NCBI GenBank assembly: GCA_041583495.1
Contig: JBFHFS010000003.1
Coordinates: forward strand, 124,001 to 188,000
Length of the DNA: 64,000 nucleotides
Source of the DNA: JBFHFS01 sp041583495
GTDB taxonomy: Bacteria > Bacteroidota > Bacteroidia > Bacteroidales > Marinilabiliaceae
Direction: 5' to 3'
This document shows positions 27,217 through 36,086 of this stretch, piece by piece (the first letter of the stretch is position 1; every line of letters begins with the position of its first letter). The translations under genes were made by a program, and so were the position numbers. A model generated the notes under the pieces. The model ran no database searches and was not told the DNA's origin. It saw nothing but the letters and a program-made list of their open reading frames with translations.

Positions 27217-27840
27217 GTGAATTATCTGGCACATCTATTTTTATCGGGCGATGAACCGGGGGTAAAGGTGGGCAATTTTATAGGCGACCATGTTAAGGGA
27301 CAACAATTCAAACGTTTCCCGCACCCCATCCAAACGGGAATCATTTTGCACCGACACATCGACACCTTCACCGACCTGCACCCTACCTTTCGCGAGAGTA
27401 CTGCCCTTTTCCGGGAAGGTTATGGAAGGTATGCAGGTGTAGTTGGAGATATTGTTTACGACCATCTTCTGGCTGTCAACTGGGATAAGTATGCCCATGG
27501 GGAGCTGCATGCTTTCGTGAGCGAGGCGCACCGGACGTTGATACGTCATTACTTTAGCCTGCCCTGGCGCGTCAAGCAGTTTCTGCCATTTTTAATAAAC
27601 AGCCGACGTCTGGAAACCTACCAGTATTCGGAGGGCATTGAAAAAACACTGGCCATCATGGCGGCTAACTCCTCGCTTCCCAACCAATCGCGGTGGGCCA
27701 TTAAACAGGTTGAACGCCATTACGACGAACTCGAGCAACAGTTCAACTCCTTTTTTCCGGAAATGGAACAATCGGCCCAAAAGTTCCTGGAACAACAATT
27801 AGCTCCAACGTGCCCTGATCATCCGGTCCCTTCCCGATAA
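27217..27840 (+). CDS. Acyl carrier protein phosphodiesterase-like protein (DUF479)
   Basis: 207 residues from GTG 27217. This start puts NYLAHLFLSGD at the N-terminus, the family's usual opening, and has an AGGAG ribosome-binding site six bases upstream (27206-27210), which decides between it and a TTG at 27193. Family members (AcpH of E. coli) remove the phosphopantetheine arm from ACP; FIGDHVKG and HRHIDTFTDLHP carry the conserved metal-site residues. The 3' end overlaps the convergent prmC by 42 bases. Confidence 0.83.
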   Translation: MNYLAHLFLSGDEPGVKVGNFIGDHVKGQQFKRFPHPIQTGIILHRHIDTFTDLHPTFRESTALFREGYGRYAGVVGDIVYDHLLAVNWDKYAHGELHAFVSEAHRTLIRHYFSLPWRVKQFLPFLINSRRLETYQYSEGIEKTLAIMAANSSLPNQSRWAIKQVERHYDELEQQFNSFFPEMEQSAQKFLEQQLAPTCPDHPVPSR

Positions 27841-28665
27841 ATCAGGCCTCAAGACCACATCCCGGAAACCCTCTCCCTCGAGCAATTCCACCACTTCGGG
27901 TCCAAAGGCCTGGTTAATCTCAAAAAACAACAGGCCTCCCGGCTCTAATGCCTGCGTGGCAAAGCGGGCAATAACCCGATAAAACAACAAGGCATCGTTG
28001 TCGGGCACAAACAAGGCCGTGGAAGGCTCATACGCCAGCACATTTTTATCCATCTGCCCCTTCTCCAGGAGCCGAACATAGGGTGGATTACTCACAATAA
28101 TCCGGAACTGCACCGGTGCATTCCCTTCCAGGGAAAGAATATCCTGTTGCTCAAAGTGTACCTCCACCTGGTTGAGCCTGGCGTTTTGGTTAGCGGTCTC
28201 CAGCGCAGTGGTGGAAATATCCCACCCCCAGACATTTGCCTCGGGCCATGTCTTCTTAATGGCAATGGCGATACATCCACTCCCGGTGCCCACATCCAGA
28301 ATCCTCCTCCCGGGCTTATCAGGCTCCTCCAGCACCCACTGCACCAACTCTTCGGTCTCCGGGCGGGGAACCAATACGGAGGGGTTCACGCCAAAAGGCA
28401 AACCAAAAAATTCGGTCTTCCCCAAAACATATTGAATAGGTTCGTGGTTTTTAAGTCTTTCGAGGGCTTTTTCCACGAATAAGTGCTCGGAATGGGTTAT
28501 TTTTGTGTGACCCTGAAGCACCAAATCGGTTTTGGAATAGGCACGAAGATGCTCCATCAGCAGCCAGGCATACTGGTAGCCCTCCTCTGGAGACGTGATC
28601 TCCAGGAGTTCCTTGCGAATCCGTTGCACAATATCCTTAACCGTTGGTTGCTCCTTCATAGCCAT
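27799..28665 (-). CDS. prmC: Peptide chain release factor N5-glutamine methyltransferase (PrmC)
   Basis: About 288 residues from ATG 28665 (28659 two codons later is equally possible); longer readings upstream would run through the divergent ribD. The SAM site DVGTGSGCIA and the catalytic NPPYV, which binds the target glutamine, are intact; an N-terminal helical domain holds the release factor. Methylates the GGQ glutamine of RF1 and RF2. Only 22 bases separate its start from that of ribD. It overlaps the AcpH-like gene by 42 bases at the 3' end. Confidence 0.94.
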   Translation of the reverse strand: MAMKEQPTVKDIVQRIRKELLEITSPEEGYQYAWLLMEHLRAYSKTDLVLQGHTKITHSEHLFVEKALERLKNHEPIQYVLGKTEFFGLPFGVNPSVLVPRPETEELVQWVLEEPDKPGRRILDVGTGSGCIAIAIKKTWPEANVWGWDISTTALETANQNARLNQVEVHFEQQDILSLEGNAPVQFRIIVSNPPYVRLLEKGQMDKNVLAYEPSTALFVPDNDALLFYRVIARFATQALEPGGLLFFEINQAFGPEVVELLEGEGFRDVVLRPDLSGRDRMIRARWS

Positions 28666-28672
28666 AATTTTG
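28644..28672 (+). promoter_or_regulatory. Promoter for ribD
   Basis: TTG (28644-28646), 18 bases, then TAATTTTG (28665-28672), an exact -7 match, 16 bases before the ribD ATG. It lies across the divergent prmC start codons, so the two promoters must overlap. Confidence 0.55.
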
Positions 28673-28687
28673 GGTAAAAATAGAAAC

Positions 28688-29740
28688 ATGACAGCAGAAA
28701 GCCAACACAAAAGATATTTACAACGTTGCCTCGACCTGGCGCGCATGGGCGAAGGGCTTACCTTTCCCAACCCCATGGTGGGAGCTGTAATTGTTCACAA
28801 CCAACAAATAATTGGCGAAGGGTACCACCGTAAGGCGGGGGGCCCTCACGCCGAAGTAAATGCCATCGCCTCGGTGAAGGACCCTGCCCTGCTGCCCCAC
28901 TCCACGCTTTATGTGAACCTGGAGCCTTGTGCTCATTATGGCAAAACCCCGCCCTGCTCTTTACTCATCCGCCAAAAAAAGATCCCGCGCGTAGTGATTG
29001 GCTGTACCGACACCTTTTCGAAGGTTGCCGGCCGGGGAATCGAGATGTTACGATCGGCGGGGGTGGATGTCATCGTTGGCGTGCTGGAAAAGGAGAGCCG
29101 CGAACTGAATCGTCGTTTCTTCACCTTTCACGAACAAAAGCGACCCTACATACTTCTGAAATGGGCCCAGACCCGCGACGGCTTCCTCGACCTGGACCGC
29201 ACGGTGGAGGAGGAAACCCGGCCCACGTGGATCACCGATGAATGGGCACGCCGCATCGTTCACAAATGGCGAAGTATAGAGCCATCCATCCTGGTGGGAA
29301 CCCTCACCGCTCTCAAAGATAACCCCTCCCTTACCGTCCGTGACTGGGCAGGTCCTCATCCTCTCAGGCTGGTCCTCGACCGGTTTGGGAAACTCCCTCC
29401 CACCCTCTCTCTCTTCAACGGAAAAGTACCGACCCTGGTCTTCTCTGAAAAAGGCTCTCAGCCCAAAGAGCTGGTAGAAACCATTTTCATGGATCCCCAG
29501 GAAAATCCATTGATCGCGGTTTTAAACGAATTGTATAAACGCGATATTCAATCGGTTATGGTCGAAGGCGGAGGCCTCCTGCTTGGTGCATTTATTGAAG
29601 CCGGCTTGTGGGACGAGGCCCGCGTATTTGTAGGTGAAAAATGGTTTACCGCCGGCGTAAAGGCCCCTGTGATAAAAAGGGTTCCTCAAAGAGAAGAGAT
29701 CTTTGGAAATAACCGGTTGTTCGTATATCGCAACAATTAA
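28688..29740 (+). CDS. ribD: Bifunctional riboflavin deaminase/reductase (RibD)
   Basis: 350 residues from ATG 28688. The N-terminal deaminase (about 1-145) has the zinc motif HAEVNAI and PCAHYGKTPPC; the C-terminal reductase (about 150-350) uses NADPH and includes LKWAQTRDGF and VMVEGGG. It performs the second and third steps of riboflavin synthesis from GTP. No other rib gene is adjacent. Confidence 0.96.
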   Translation: MTAESQHKRYLQRCLDLARMGEGLTFPNPMVGAVIVHNQQIIGEGYHRKAGGPHAEVNAIASVKDPALLPHSTLYVNLEPCAHYGKTPPCSLLIRQKKIPRVVIGCTDTFSKVAGRGIEMLRSAGVDVIVGVLEKESRELNRRFFTFHEQKRPYILLKWAQTRDGFLDLDRTVEEETRPTWITDEWARRIVHKWRSIEPSILVGTLTALKDNPSLTVRDWAGPHPLRLVLDRFGKLPPTLSLFNGKVPTLVFSEKGSQPKELVETIFMDPQENPLIAVLNELYKRDIQSVMVEGGGLLLGAFIEAGLWDEARVFVGEKWFTAGVKAPVIKRVPQREEIFGNNRLFVYRNN

Positions 29741-29804
29741 TTATCTTAGACACTCAATAAACCCTCTTTTTCAAATTATTGAATGCCGCTCGCGCTAAAA
29801 ATAA

Positions 29805-31271
29805 ATGGAACCACTGAAAGACATCCTCAGTAACCTTTGGCCGCTACTTATTGTCGCCTACGCCATTAGTATCCTGGTGGTCGTGATTTTGATCGTGCTC
29901 GAAAACCGCAGTCCCCTTAAAACCATTTCCTGGGCACTTGTTTTGCTCCTATTGCCGGGACTGGGATTCCTATTGTATATCTTTTTCGGACAGAACTTTA
30001 GAAAGGAAAAGATAATCGCCCGTAAAGGGCTTCAAAACAACGACAAACTATCTTATCTGGCGCATGCCCAGGTAACCAAACTCAGCGAAGGCAGGCTTTT
30101 TGAAGAAACCGCGGTCAAAAAGGCGCCCAACCTGGTGCGATTACTTCTAAACAATAGCAGTGCCGTGGTAACCATTGGCAATCGGTTGAAACTTTACCAT
30201 AATGGAGACGCCAAGTTTACAGCCCTTATTCGCGAGTTAAGAAAAGCCAGGCACTTCATCCATATGGAGTACTACATCTTCGAGGAAGACAAGATAGGCA
30301 ATGAGATAAAAAGTATCCTAAAGGAAAAAGCCGCCGAAGGGGTGGCGGTGCGTCTGATTGTAGATGATGTGGGCAGCTGGGAACTGAAACAATCGTTTTT
30401 CGATGAGATGTGGGCCGCAGGCATTGAGGCCTACTCCTTTCTTCAGGTAAGATTTCCACTGTTGACCAGTAAGGTGAATTACCGTAACCACCGTAAAATT
30501 GTGGTGATAGACGGGTTAACGGGCTTCTTGGGGGGCATTAACATTGCCGATCGTTACCGCGATGGAAGTGCCTCCTCGTATGGCATCTGGCGCGACACAC
30601 ACATGATGATCCGGGGAGACGCCATTAACTCCCTGCAATCGGTATTCCTTACCGATTGGTACTTTGTAAGTCAAACCGAGCTCACCGACCCCCGTTATTT
30701 CCCTTCTCATAAGCCCCTGGGGGACCAGGTGATTCAGATTGTTTCCAGCGGTCCGGACTCCGACTGGGCAGGCATTATGATGGGCATCTTCAAAGCCATC
30801 GTCTCGGCGACCGATTACGTCTACATCGAAACCCCTTATTTCATGCCCAGCGAGAGTGTTTTACTGGCGCTAAAAATAGCCGCGCTGGGTGGCGTGGATG
30901 TACGGATTCTGATTCCCGAAAAGAGTGATGCCGTGATCCCCCACCTCTGTTCCAAATCGTATATTCGTGAAATGTTGGAAGCCGGCGTTCAGTTCTATTT
31001 CTACCGGAAAGGATTCCTGCACTCCAAAACCATTGTGGTAGACGATGTGTTAAGCATTATTGGCTCAGCCAACATGGATTTCAGGAGCTTTGAACAAAAT
31101 TTTGAGACGACTGCCTTCATTTACGATGCCAGGACAGCCACCGACATGCGGAAAACCTTCCTCCAGGACCAGGGCCACAGCAACATTATTTTGCTGCCCG
31201 AATGGTTGGATCGGCCGCACTATGAAAAAGCCAAGGAGTCTTTTGCCCGGCTTTTCAGCCCCCTTCTTTAA
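29805..31271 (+). CDS. cls: Cardiolipin synthase
   Basis: 488 residues. Two N-terminal membrane helices, then two phospholipase D HKD sites: NHRKIVVIDGLTGFLGG and LHSKTIVVDDVLSIIGS, both with His, Lys and Asp, so catalytically complete. Condenses two phosphatidylglycerol molecules, or PG with PE, to cardiolipin. The last 17 bases overlap the convergent threonine dehydratase gene. Confidence 0.95.
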   Translation: MEPLKDILSNLWPLLIVAYAISILVVVILIVLENRSPLKTISWALVLLLLPGLGFLLYIFFGQNFRKEKIIARKGLQNNDKLSYLAHAQVTKLSEGRLFEETAVKKAPNLVRLLLNNSSAVVTIGNRLKLYHNGDAKFTALIRELRKARHFIHMEYYIFEEDKIGNEIKSILKEKAAEGVAVRLIVDDVGSWELKQSFFDEMWAAGIEAYSFLQVRFPLLTSKVNYRNHRKIVVIDGLTGFLGGINIADRYRDGSASSYGIWRDTHMMIRGDAINSLQSVFLTDWYFVSQTELTDPRYFPSHKPLGDQVIQIVSSGPDSDWAGIMMGIFKAIVSATDYVYIETPYFMPSESVLLALKIAALGGVDVRILIPEKSDAVIPHLCSKSYIREMLEAGVQFYFYRKGFLHSKTIVVDDVLSIIGSANMDFRSFEQNFETTAFIYDARTATDMRKTFLQDQGHSNIILLPEWLDRPHYEKAKESFARLFSPLL

Positions 31272-32232
31272 CCAGCTTATCAAACTTTTCTTCTGTAATA
31301 TTCCCGCCGGAGAGGATGATTCCCACCCGCTTACCTCTGAAAAAGGCCTTATGCTCAATTAAAGCTGCCAGTGGAACCGCCGATGAGGGTTCGACCATTA
31401 ATCCGGTCTTTTTGCGCAACAGCCCCATGGCCGCCCGGGTAGAAAGCTCGGAGGCGGTGTAAATATCATCGACCAACCGACGGATGATCTCAAAATTTAG
31501 TTGCCCCAGGGAAGTCAATAGCCCATCGGCAATGGTATCCGGATTATCGGATGGTATAATTCGCCCCGCCTTAAAAGAACGGCACGCATCATCTGCATTG
31601 ACCGGCTCTCCGGCAATCACCAGGGTGGAGGGAGAGAGGTGTTTCACGGCGATGGCTGTTCCACTGAGAAGGCCTCCACCTCCTACGGGAGCCATTACCA
31701 CATCAAAGGGGCCTGCCTCTTCGAGCAGTTCAACCGCTGCGGTACCCTGCCCACAAACCACATCGAAGTAGTCGTAGGGCGGAATAAAGGTGGCTCCGGT
31801 TTTCGCCACCACCTCAGCAAGGGTGGTTTCCCGCGCCTCCAGGGTAGGTTTACAGAAGGTTATTTCACCCCCATACGATCGCACCCGCTCAACTTTAACC
31901 AGCGGCGCATTATCAGGCATCACAATGAAGGCCGGAATGCCTCGTTTCTTTGCGGCCAGGGCCAGAGCCGAGGCATGGTTTCCCGAAGAGTGCGTGGCAA
32001 CCCCCCGCAAAGCCTCCTCTTGCGTCAATCGCTGAACGGCATTGGTCGCCCCCCGGTACTTGAAGGCCCCGGCTTCCTGACGGTTCTCACACTTAAAAAC
32101 AAGCTGAGCATCCAGCAGGGCATCCAGTTCCTCACTCCTAACAACCGGCGTATGTTTAATAAAGGGAGCAATGCGCTTTTGGGCATCCAAAATATCAGCA
32201 AATCCCGGAATCGGAAGAGTATTATGAACCAT
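31255..32232 (-). CDS. PLP-dependent threonine/serine dehydratase
   Basis: 325 residues, the short catabolic or serine-racemase-like type without the C-terminal regulatory domain of IlvA. The PLP lysine is K58 in AFKYRGA; the phosphate-binding glycine loop GGGGLLSG and the SSGNHASA motif are intact. Deaminates threonine to 2-oxobutyrate or serine to pyruvate, or may racemise serine. The start codon is only about ten bases from the T-run of a large stem-loop that also follows hppA, so the position of its promoter is unclear. Confidence 0.9.
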   Translation of the reverse strand: MVHNTLPIPGFADILDAQKRIAPFIKHTPVVRSEELDALLDAQLVFKCENRQEAGAFKYRGATNAVQRLTQEEALRGVATHSSGNHASALALAAKKRGIPAFIVMPDNAPLVKVERVRSYGGEITFCKPTLEARETTLAEVVAKTGATFIPPYDYFDVVCGQGTAAVELLEEAGPFDVVMAPVGGGGLLSGTAIAVKHLSPSTLVIAGEPVNADDACRSFKAGRIIPSDNPDTIADGLLTSLGQLNFEIIRRLVDDIYTASELSTRAAMGLLRKKTGLMVEPSSAVPLAALIEHKAFFRGKRVGIILSGGNITEEKFDKLVKEGG

Positions 32233-32241
32233 GATTTTCTT

Positions 32242-32322
32242 AAAAAAATTGCGGGTTTAAATGCGTTTAGTCAGTGAGGGTTTCACTTTAAGTGAAGCCC
32301 TCACTAAACGCATTTAAACCCG
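32242..32322 (-). terminator. Long bulged hairpin with T-run after hppA
   Basis: Arms 32251-32288 and 32289-32322 pair over about 34 positions: a perfect outer 20-bp block, a four-base bulge in the lower-numbered arm (near 32271-32274), then a 14-bp inner block with one G-T pair and a very small loop. Read on the minus strand it is followed by seven T (32242-32248), so it can end hppA transcription. It occupies the whole gap between hppA and the dehydratase. Confidence 0.85.
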
Positions 32323-32333
32323 CATTGGTGTTT

Positions 32334-34622
32334 TTAAAAAATAGAGAAGGCCACCGTTAAACCAGCCATCACAACCGAGACCATTGTCATCAGTTTAATC
32401 AGGATATTCAATGACGGACCAGAGGTGTCTTTGAAAGGATCCCCAACGGTATCCCCAACCACACCAGCTTTATGGGCTTCACTTCCCTTTCCGCCATGGT
32501 TCCCTTTCTCAATATATTTCTTGGCATTATCCCAGGCGCCTCCGGAATTGTTGAGCATACAAGCCAGGGTAAACCCGGTGGTTAAACCGCCTGCCAGGAG
32601 ACCAATCACCCCCGATACGCCAAAAACCAATCCCACCACTACCGGAACAATAATGGCCAGCAGAGAAGGGACAATCATTTCGCGCTGGGCGCCTTTAGTG
32701 GAGATGGCAACACAACGTGCATAGTCGGGTTTGGCTTTCCACTCCATGATACCCGGAATCTCTTTGAACTGACGGCGAACTTCATCCACCATTTTACCAG
32801 CAGCCCGTCCGACAGCCTTCATGGTCATAGAACAAAACACAAAAGCCATCATGGCGCCAATAAACAATCCACTCAGCACCATGGGGTTAAACAGGCTAAG
32901 GTCGTATGCCGAGGAGAAATCACGGATGGTCGCAGTGGAAAGCTCCACCGCTTTCTGACCTTCGGCCACCATGGGTTTATCGCTGTAATAGAACACATAA
33001 TCACCAATCACCTGAACCCCTTCGGCGGTTCCCCGGGCCAGCTTACTCAACCACAACCGCACCTCTTCCATATAGGCGGCCAATAAAGCCATGGCGGTGA
33101 GAGCAGCCGATCCGATGGCAAACCCTTTACCGGTAGCCGCGGTGGTATTACCTAACATATCCAGTGCATCGGTACGTTCCCTCACTTCAGCAGGCAACCC
33201 CGACATCTCAGCATTTCCTCCTGCATTGTCGGCGATTGGTCCAAAAGCATCGGTAGCCAGGGTGATCCCCAGCGTAGAAAGCATTCCTACGGCAGCAAAC
33301 CCAATGCCATATACGCCCATCCCAAAATTGGTGAATCCACCGGCAAAACCAAAGGCCCCAACGATACCACCAACAATAGTAACAACAGGAATCCAGGTGG
33401 AGAACATCCCCACGGCAATTCCATCAATAATGGTCGTGGCAGGACCTTGCAAAGCCTGCCGTGCGATCCCCTGGGTAGGTTTATATTCATCAGATGTAAA
33501 GTACTCGGTTCCCTGCCCGATGATTACTCCGGCAACCAGTCCGGCTACCACCGACCCAAAGATACCCCAGCTGATCCATCCGGCCCAAACCATGCCGGCC
33601 ATGGCCAGCAGAATTAAGAATGAACTGCCACCAGTACCTATAAGCAGGGAGTTGAGCAGATTCTTTTGAGTGGCCGATTCCTGAGTCCGAACCATAAAGA
33701 TCCCAACAATTGAGAGCAGAATTCCAACGGCGGCTACAATCATGGGAGCCAACACGTATTGCATTTGAAGCTCCACCCCTATGGCAGGCAGGGAAGCCCC
33801 CAGAGCCGCGGTGGCAAGAATGGAACCACAATAAGATTCATACAGGTCGGCACCCATCCCGGCTACGTCCCCAACGTTGTCGCCAACATTATCGGCGATG
33901 GTGGCAGGATTACGGGGATCATCTTCAGGGATTCCGGCTTCTACCTTACCAACCAGGTCAGCCCCCACATCGGCGGCTTTGGTGAAGATTCCACCCCCTA
34001 CACGGGCAAAAAGAGCCTGGGTAGAGGCACCCATCCCGAAGGTAAGCATAGTGACCGTGATCTCGATCATCTTCTCATGATCGCTGATACCCGGATGCAC
34101 AAAAGTAAGACCCAGGAAGTCCAGGCCGGAAGCCATATGCTCAGGGGTGAAAATGACTTCATTTAAAAACCAAAACCACATGGCAATATCTAAAAGGCCA
34201 AAGCCAACCACAATCAAGCCCATGACGGCCCCGCTTCGGAAAGCAATTTTCAGCCCCTGGTTCAGAGACTGAGAAGCCCCTTGAGCCGTACGGGCGGATG
34301 CAAAAGTGGCTGTTTTCATGCCCAGAAAACCACAGAGGCCTGAGAAAAATCCACCGGTTAAAAACGCCAACGGAACAAATGGGTTTTGAACACCCAGATA
34401 GGCCAACATCGCCAACAACACCACCAATACCAGGAAAACGAGTGCTACCACCCGGTATTGACTGCTCAAATAAGCCATTGCCCCTTCCCTTACGTGGCGG
34501 GCAATCTCCTTCATGGTATCATTACCTTCCGACTTTTTCATCAATTGCTTAAAAAAGAGCCAGGCAAACAGTAAGGCAATAAGTGAGGAAACCGGCACAA
34601 GCCAGAAAATTGGATTGATCAT
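32334..34622 (-). CDS. hppA: Membrane-bound K+-dependent pyrophosphatase
   Basis: 762 residues with about 16 hydrophobic helices. The catalytic segments DVGADLVGKVEAGIPEDD and the Asp-rich NVGDNVGDVAGMGADLYE are present and match the family. The GNTTAATGKG stretch carries alanines where K+-independent enzymes have lysine, pointing to the K+-dependent group, which includes Na+- and dual Na+/H+-pumping enzymes; the pumped ion cannot be told here. It couples PPi hydrolysis to ion transport at the inner membrane. A strong hairpin terminator follows. Confidence 0.95.
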   Translation of the reverse strand: MINPIFWLVPVSSLIALLFAWLFFKQLMKKSEGNDTMKEIARHVREGAMAYLSSQYRVVALVFLVLVVLLAMLAYLGVQNPFVPLAFLTGGFFSGLCGFLGMKTATFASARTAQGASQSLNQGLKIAFRSGAVMGLIVVGFGLLDIAMWFWFLNEVIFTPEHMASGLDFLGLTFVHPGISDHEKMIEITVTMLTFGMGASTQALFARVGGGIFTKAADVGADLVGKVEAGIPEDDPRNPATIADNVGDNVGDVAGMGADLYESYCGSILATAALGASLPAIGVELQMQYVLAPMIVAAVGILLSIVGIFMVRTQESATQKNLLNSLLIGTGGSSFLILLAMAGMVWAGWISWGIFGSVVAGLVAGVIIGQGTEYFTSDEYKPTQGIARQALQGPATTIIDGIAVGMFSTWIPVVTIVGGIVGAFGFAGGFTNFGMGVYGIGFAAVGMLSTLGITLATDAFGPIADNAGGNAEMSGLPAEVRERTDALDMLGNTTAATGKGFAIGSAALTAMALLAAYMEEVRLWLSKLARGTAEGVQVIGDYVFYYSDKPMVAEGQKAVELSTATIRDFSSAYDLSLFNPMVLSGLFIGAMMAFVFCSMTMKAVGRAAGKMVDEVRRQFKEIPGIMEWKAKPDYARCVAISTKGAQREMIVPSLLAIIVPVVVGLVFGVSGVIGLLAGGLTTGFTLACMLNNSGGAWDNAKKYIEKGNHGGKGSEAHKAGVVGDTVGDPFKDTSGPSLNILIKLMTMVSVVMAGLTVAFSIF

Positions 34623-35022
34623 ACTCTGAAAAATTTAGGTTAAATATTAAGTGTCTGATTAATAATTCGATTGCTCAAAGACTGTCGATATGATTATTTT
34701 TGGCCATAATATGCAAAAAATCGAAAGCAAGATACGGAATTAATGACCTAATTAATTTAGAATGGTTATAAATTTTTAACGTTTTACCCTCATAAGCCCC
34801 CATTTAAACTGACTTTACGGAAACCAGCGAGAAAAGAGAGATCATGTAAGAAAATAATTGGAGAGCGCAAAAAAGCAGAAAGCCACCAAAGCCCATGGCC
34901 AAAACGAATCACTTCGGCCAAAGAGGAGCATAAAAAAAGCCTCCCGAAAAAAAACTCCCGGGAGGCCTCTTGCCCTATTGAATAGATCGACCCTGAGGCC
35001 GCTCATCATGATTAACTTCTAA
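34623..35022. other. Intergenic region between pheS and hppA
   Basis: 400 bases without a gene. It holds the pheS terminator (34932-34966) and, toward hppA, an AT-rich stretch that should contain the hppA promoter, but no clear TAnnTTTG element was found. No tRNA or small-RNA fold was recognised. Confidence 0.6.
34932..34966 (-). terminator. Rho-independent terminator of pheS
   Basis: GC-rich 8-bp stem (arms 34939-34946 and 34959-34966) with a 12-base loop, followed on the minus strand by seven T (34932-34938). Confidence 0.9.
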
Positions 35023-36039
35023 TTACTCGGAAACAAACTGTTCCAGAAACCGCACATCGTTTTCGAAAAAGAGACGAATATCGTTAATTTGGTATTTGAG
35101 CATGGCAATTCGCTCGATACCCATGCCAAAAGCAAAGCCGGTGTATTTGTCGGCGTCGATATTACAATTGGTGAGCACCTGAGGGTCTACCATTCCGCAT
35201 CCCAGGATCTCTACCCAACCGGTATGTTTACATATATTACAGCCAGCACCGCCACAAAGGGTACAAGAGATATCCATCTCGGCCGATGGCTCGGTAAAGG
35301 GAAAATAGGAAGGACGTAAACGGATCCGGGTCTCCTGACCAAACATCTCCTTGGCAAAATAGAGCAGTGTCTGCCTAAGATCGGCAAAAGAGACATTCTC
35401 ATCAATGTAGAGACCCTCTACCTGATGAAAGATGCAATGCGCACGTGCAGAGATGGCTTCATTACGAAACACACGACCGGGGAAAATGGAACGAATGGGC
35501 GGTTTTTGATGCTCCATCACCCTAATCTGAACAGAGGAAGTATGCGTCCGCAACAGGATGTCGGGGTCGGTGGAGATAAAAAAGGTGTCTTGCATATCCC
35601 TGGCAGGATGTTCGGGCGGGAAGTTGAGGGCCTCAAAAACGTGCCAGTCATCCTCTATCTCAGGACCTTCGGCCACCGTAAAACCCAGCCGGGCAAAGAT
35701 ATTCACAATCTGGTTGCGTACAAGTGAGAGAGGATGGCGACTGCCCAGAGGGATAGAAGTGCCAGGAAGCGTAAGATCGGTGGCACCTGAAGTAATCCGG
35801 GTATCCTCAAATTTATTCTTCAAATCAGCAATAACCTCCCGGCTCAGGTTTTTAAGTTGATTGAGCCCCATGCCCACGGCCTTTTTCTGCTCGTTGGGCA
35901 CATCTTTAAATTCATCAAACAGCTTAGAAACCATCCCCTTTTTACTGAGGTATTTAATACGAAGCTGTTCGGCTTCTTCGGCTGAGGAGGCAGATAGCTT
36001 TTTCACCTCTTCCAACAAATCTTTGATCTTGTCAAGCAT
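35023..36039 (-). CDS. pheS: Phenylalanine-tRNA ligase alpha subunit
   Basis: 338 residues from ATG 36039; an in-frame ATG at 36060 is 10 bases from the -7 element and unlikely. An N-terminal coiled coil (about 1-90) precedes a class II catalytic domain with LRTHTSSVQ, GRVFRNEAIS and a C-terminal GFAFGMGIERI motif. The CxxC segments of the CTLCGGAGCNIC zinc-like cluster occur before the last motif, as in some bacterial PheS. Attaches phenylalanine to tRNA with PheT, which is not in the window. Confidence 0.96.
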   Translation of the reverse strand: MLDKIKDLLEEVKKLSASSAEEAEQLRIKYLSKKGMVSKLFDEFKDVPNEQKKAVGMGLNQLKNLSREVIADLKNKFEDTRITSGATDLTLPGTSIPLGSRHPLSLVRNQIVNIFARLGFTVAEGPEIEDDWHVFEALNFPPEHPARDMQDTFFISTDPDILLRTHTSSVQIRVMEHQKPPIRSIFPGRVFRNEAISARAHCIFHQVEGLYIDENVSFADLRQTLLYFAKEMFGQETRIRLRPSYFPFTEPSAEMDISCTLCGGAGCNICKHTGWVEILGCGMVDPQVLTNCNIDADKYTGFAFGMGIERIAMLKYQINDIRLFFENDVRFLEQFVSE

Positions 36040-36069
36040 TGAATTCTGTTTTGGAAACAAATTGAATCA

Positions 36070-36077
36070 CAAAAGTA
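36070..36077 (-). promoter_or_regulatory. -7 promoter element for pheS
   Basis: Minus-strand TACTTTTG, exact TAnnTTTG, 30 bases before ATG 36039 and immediately downstream of the cyclophilin fusion stop. Confidence 0.55.
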
Positions 36078-36086
36078 ACAAATTTA

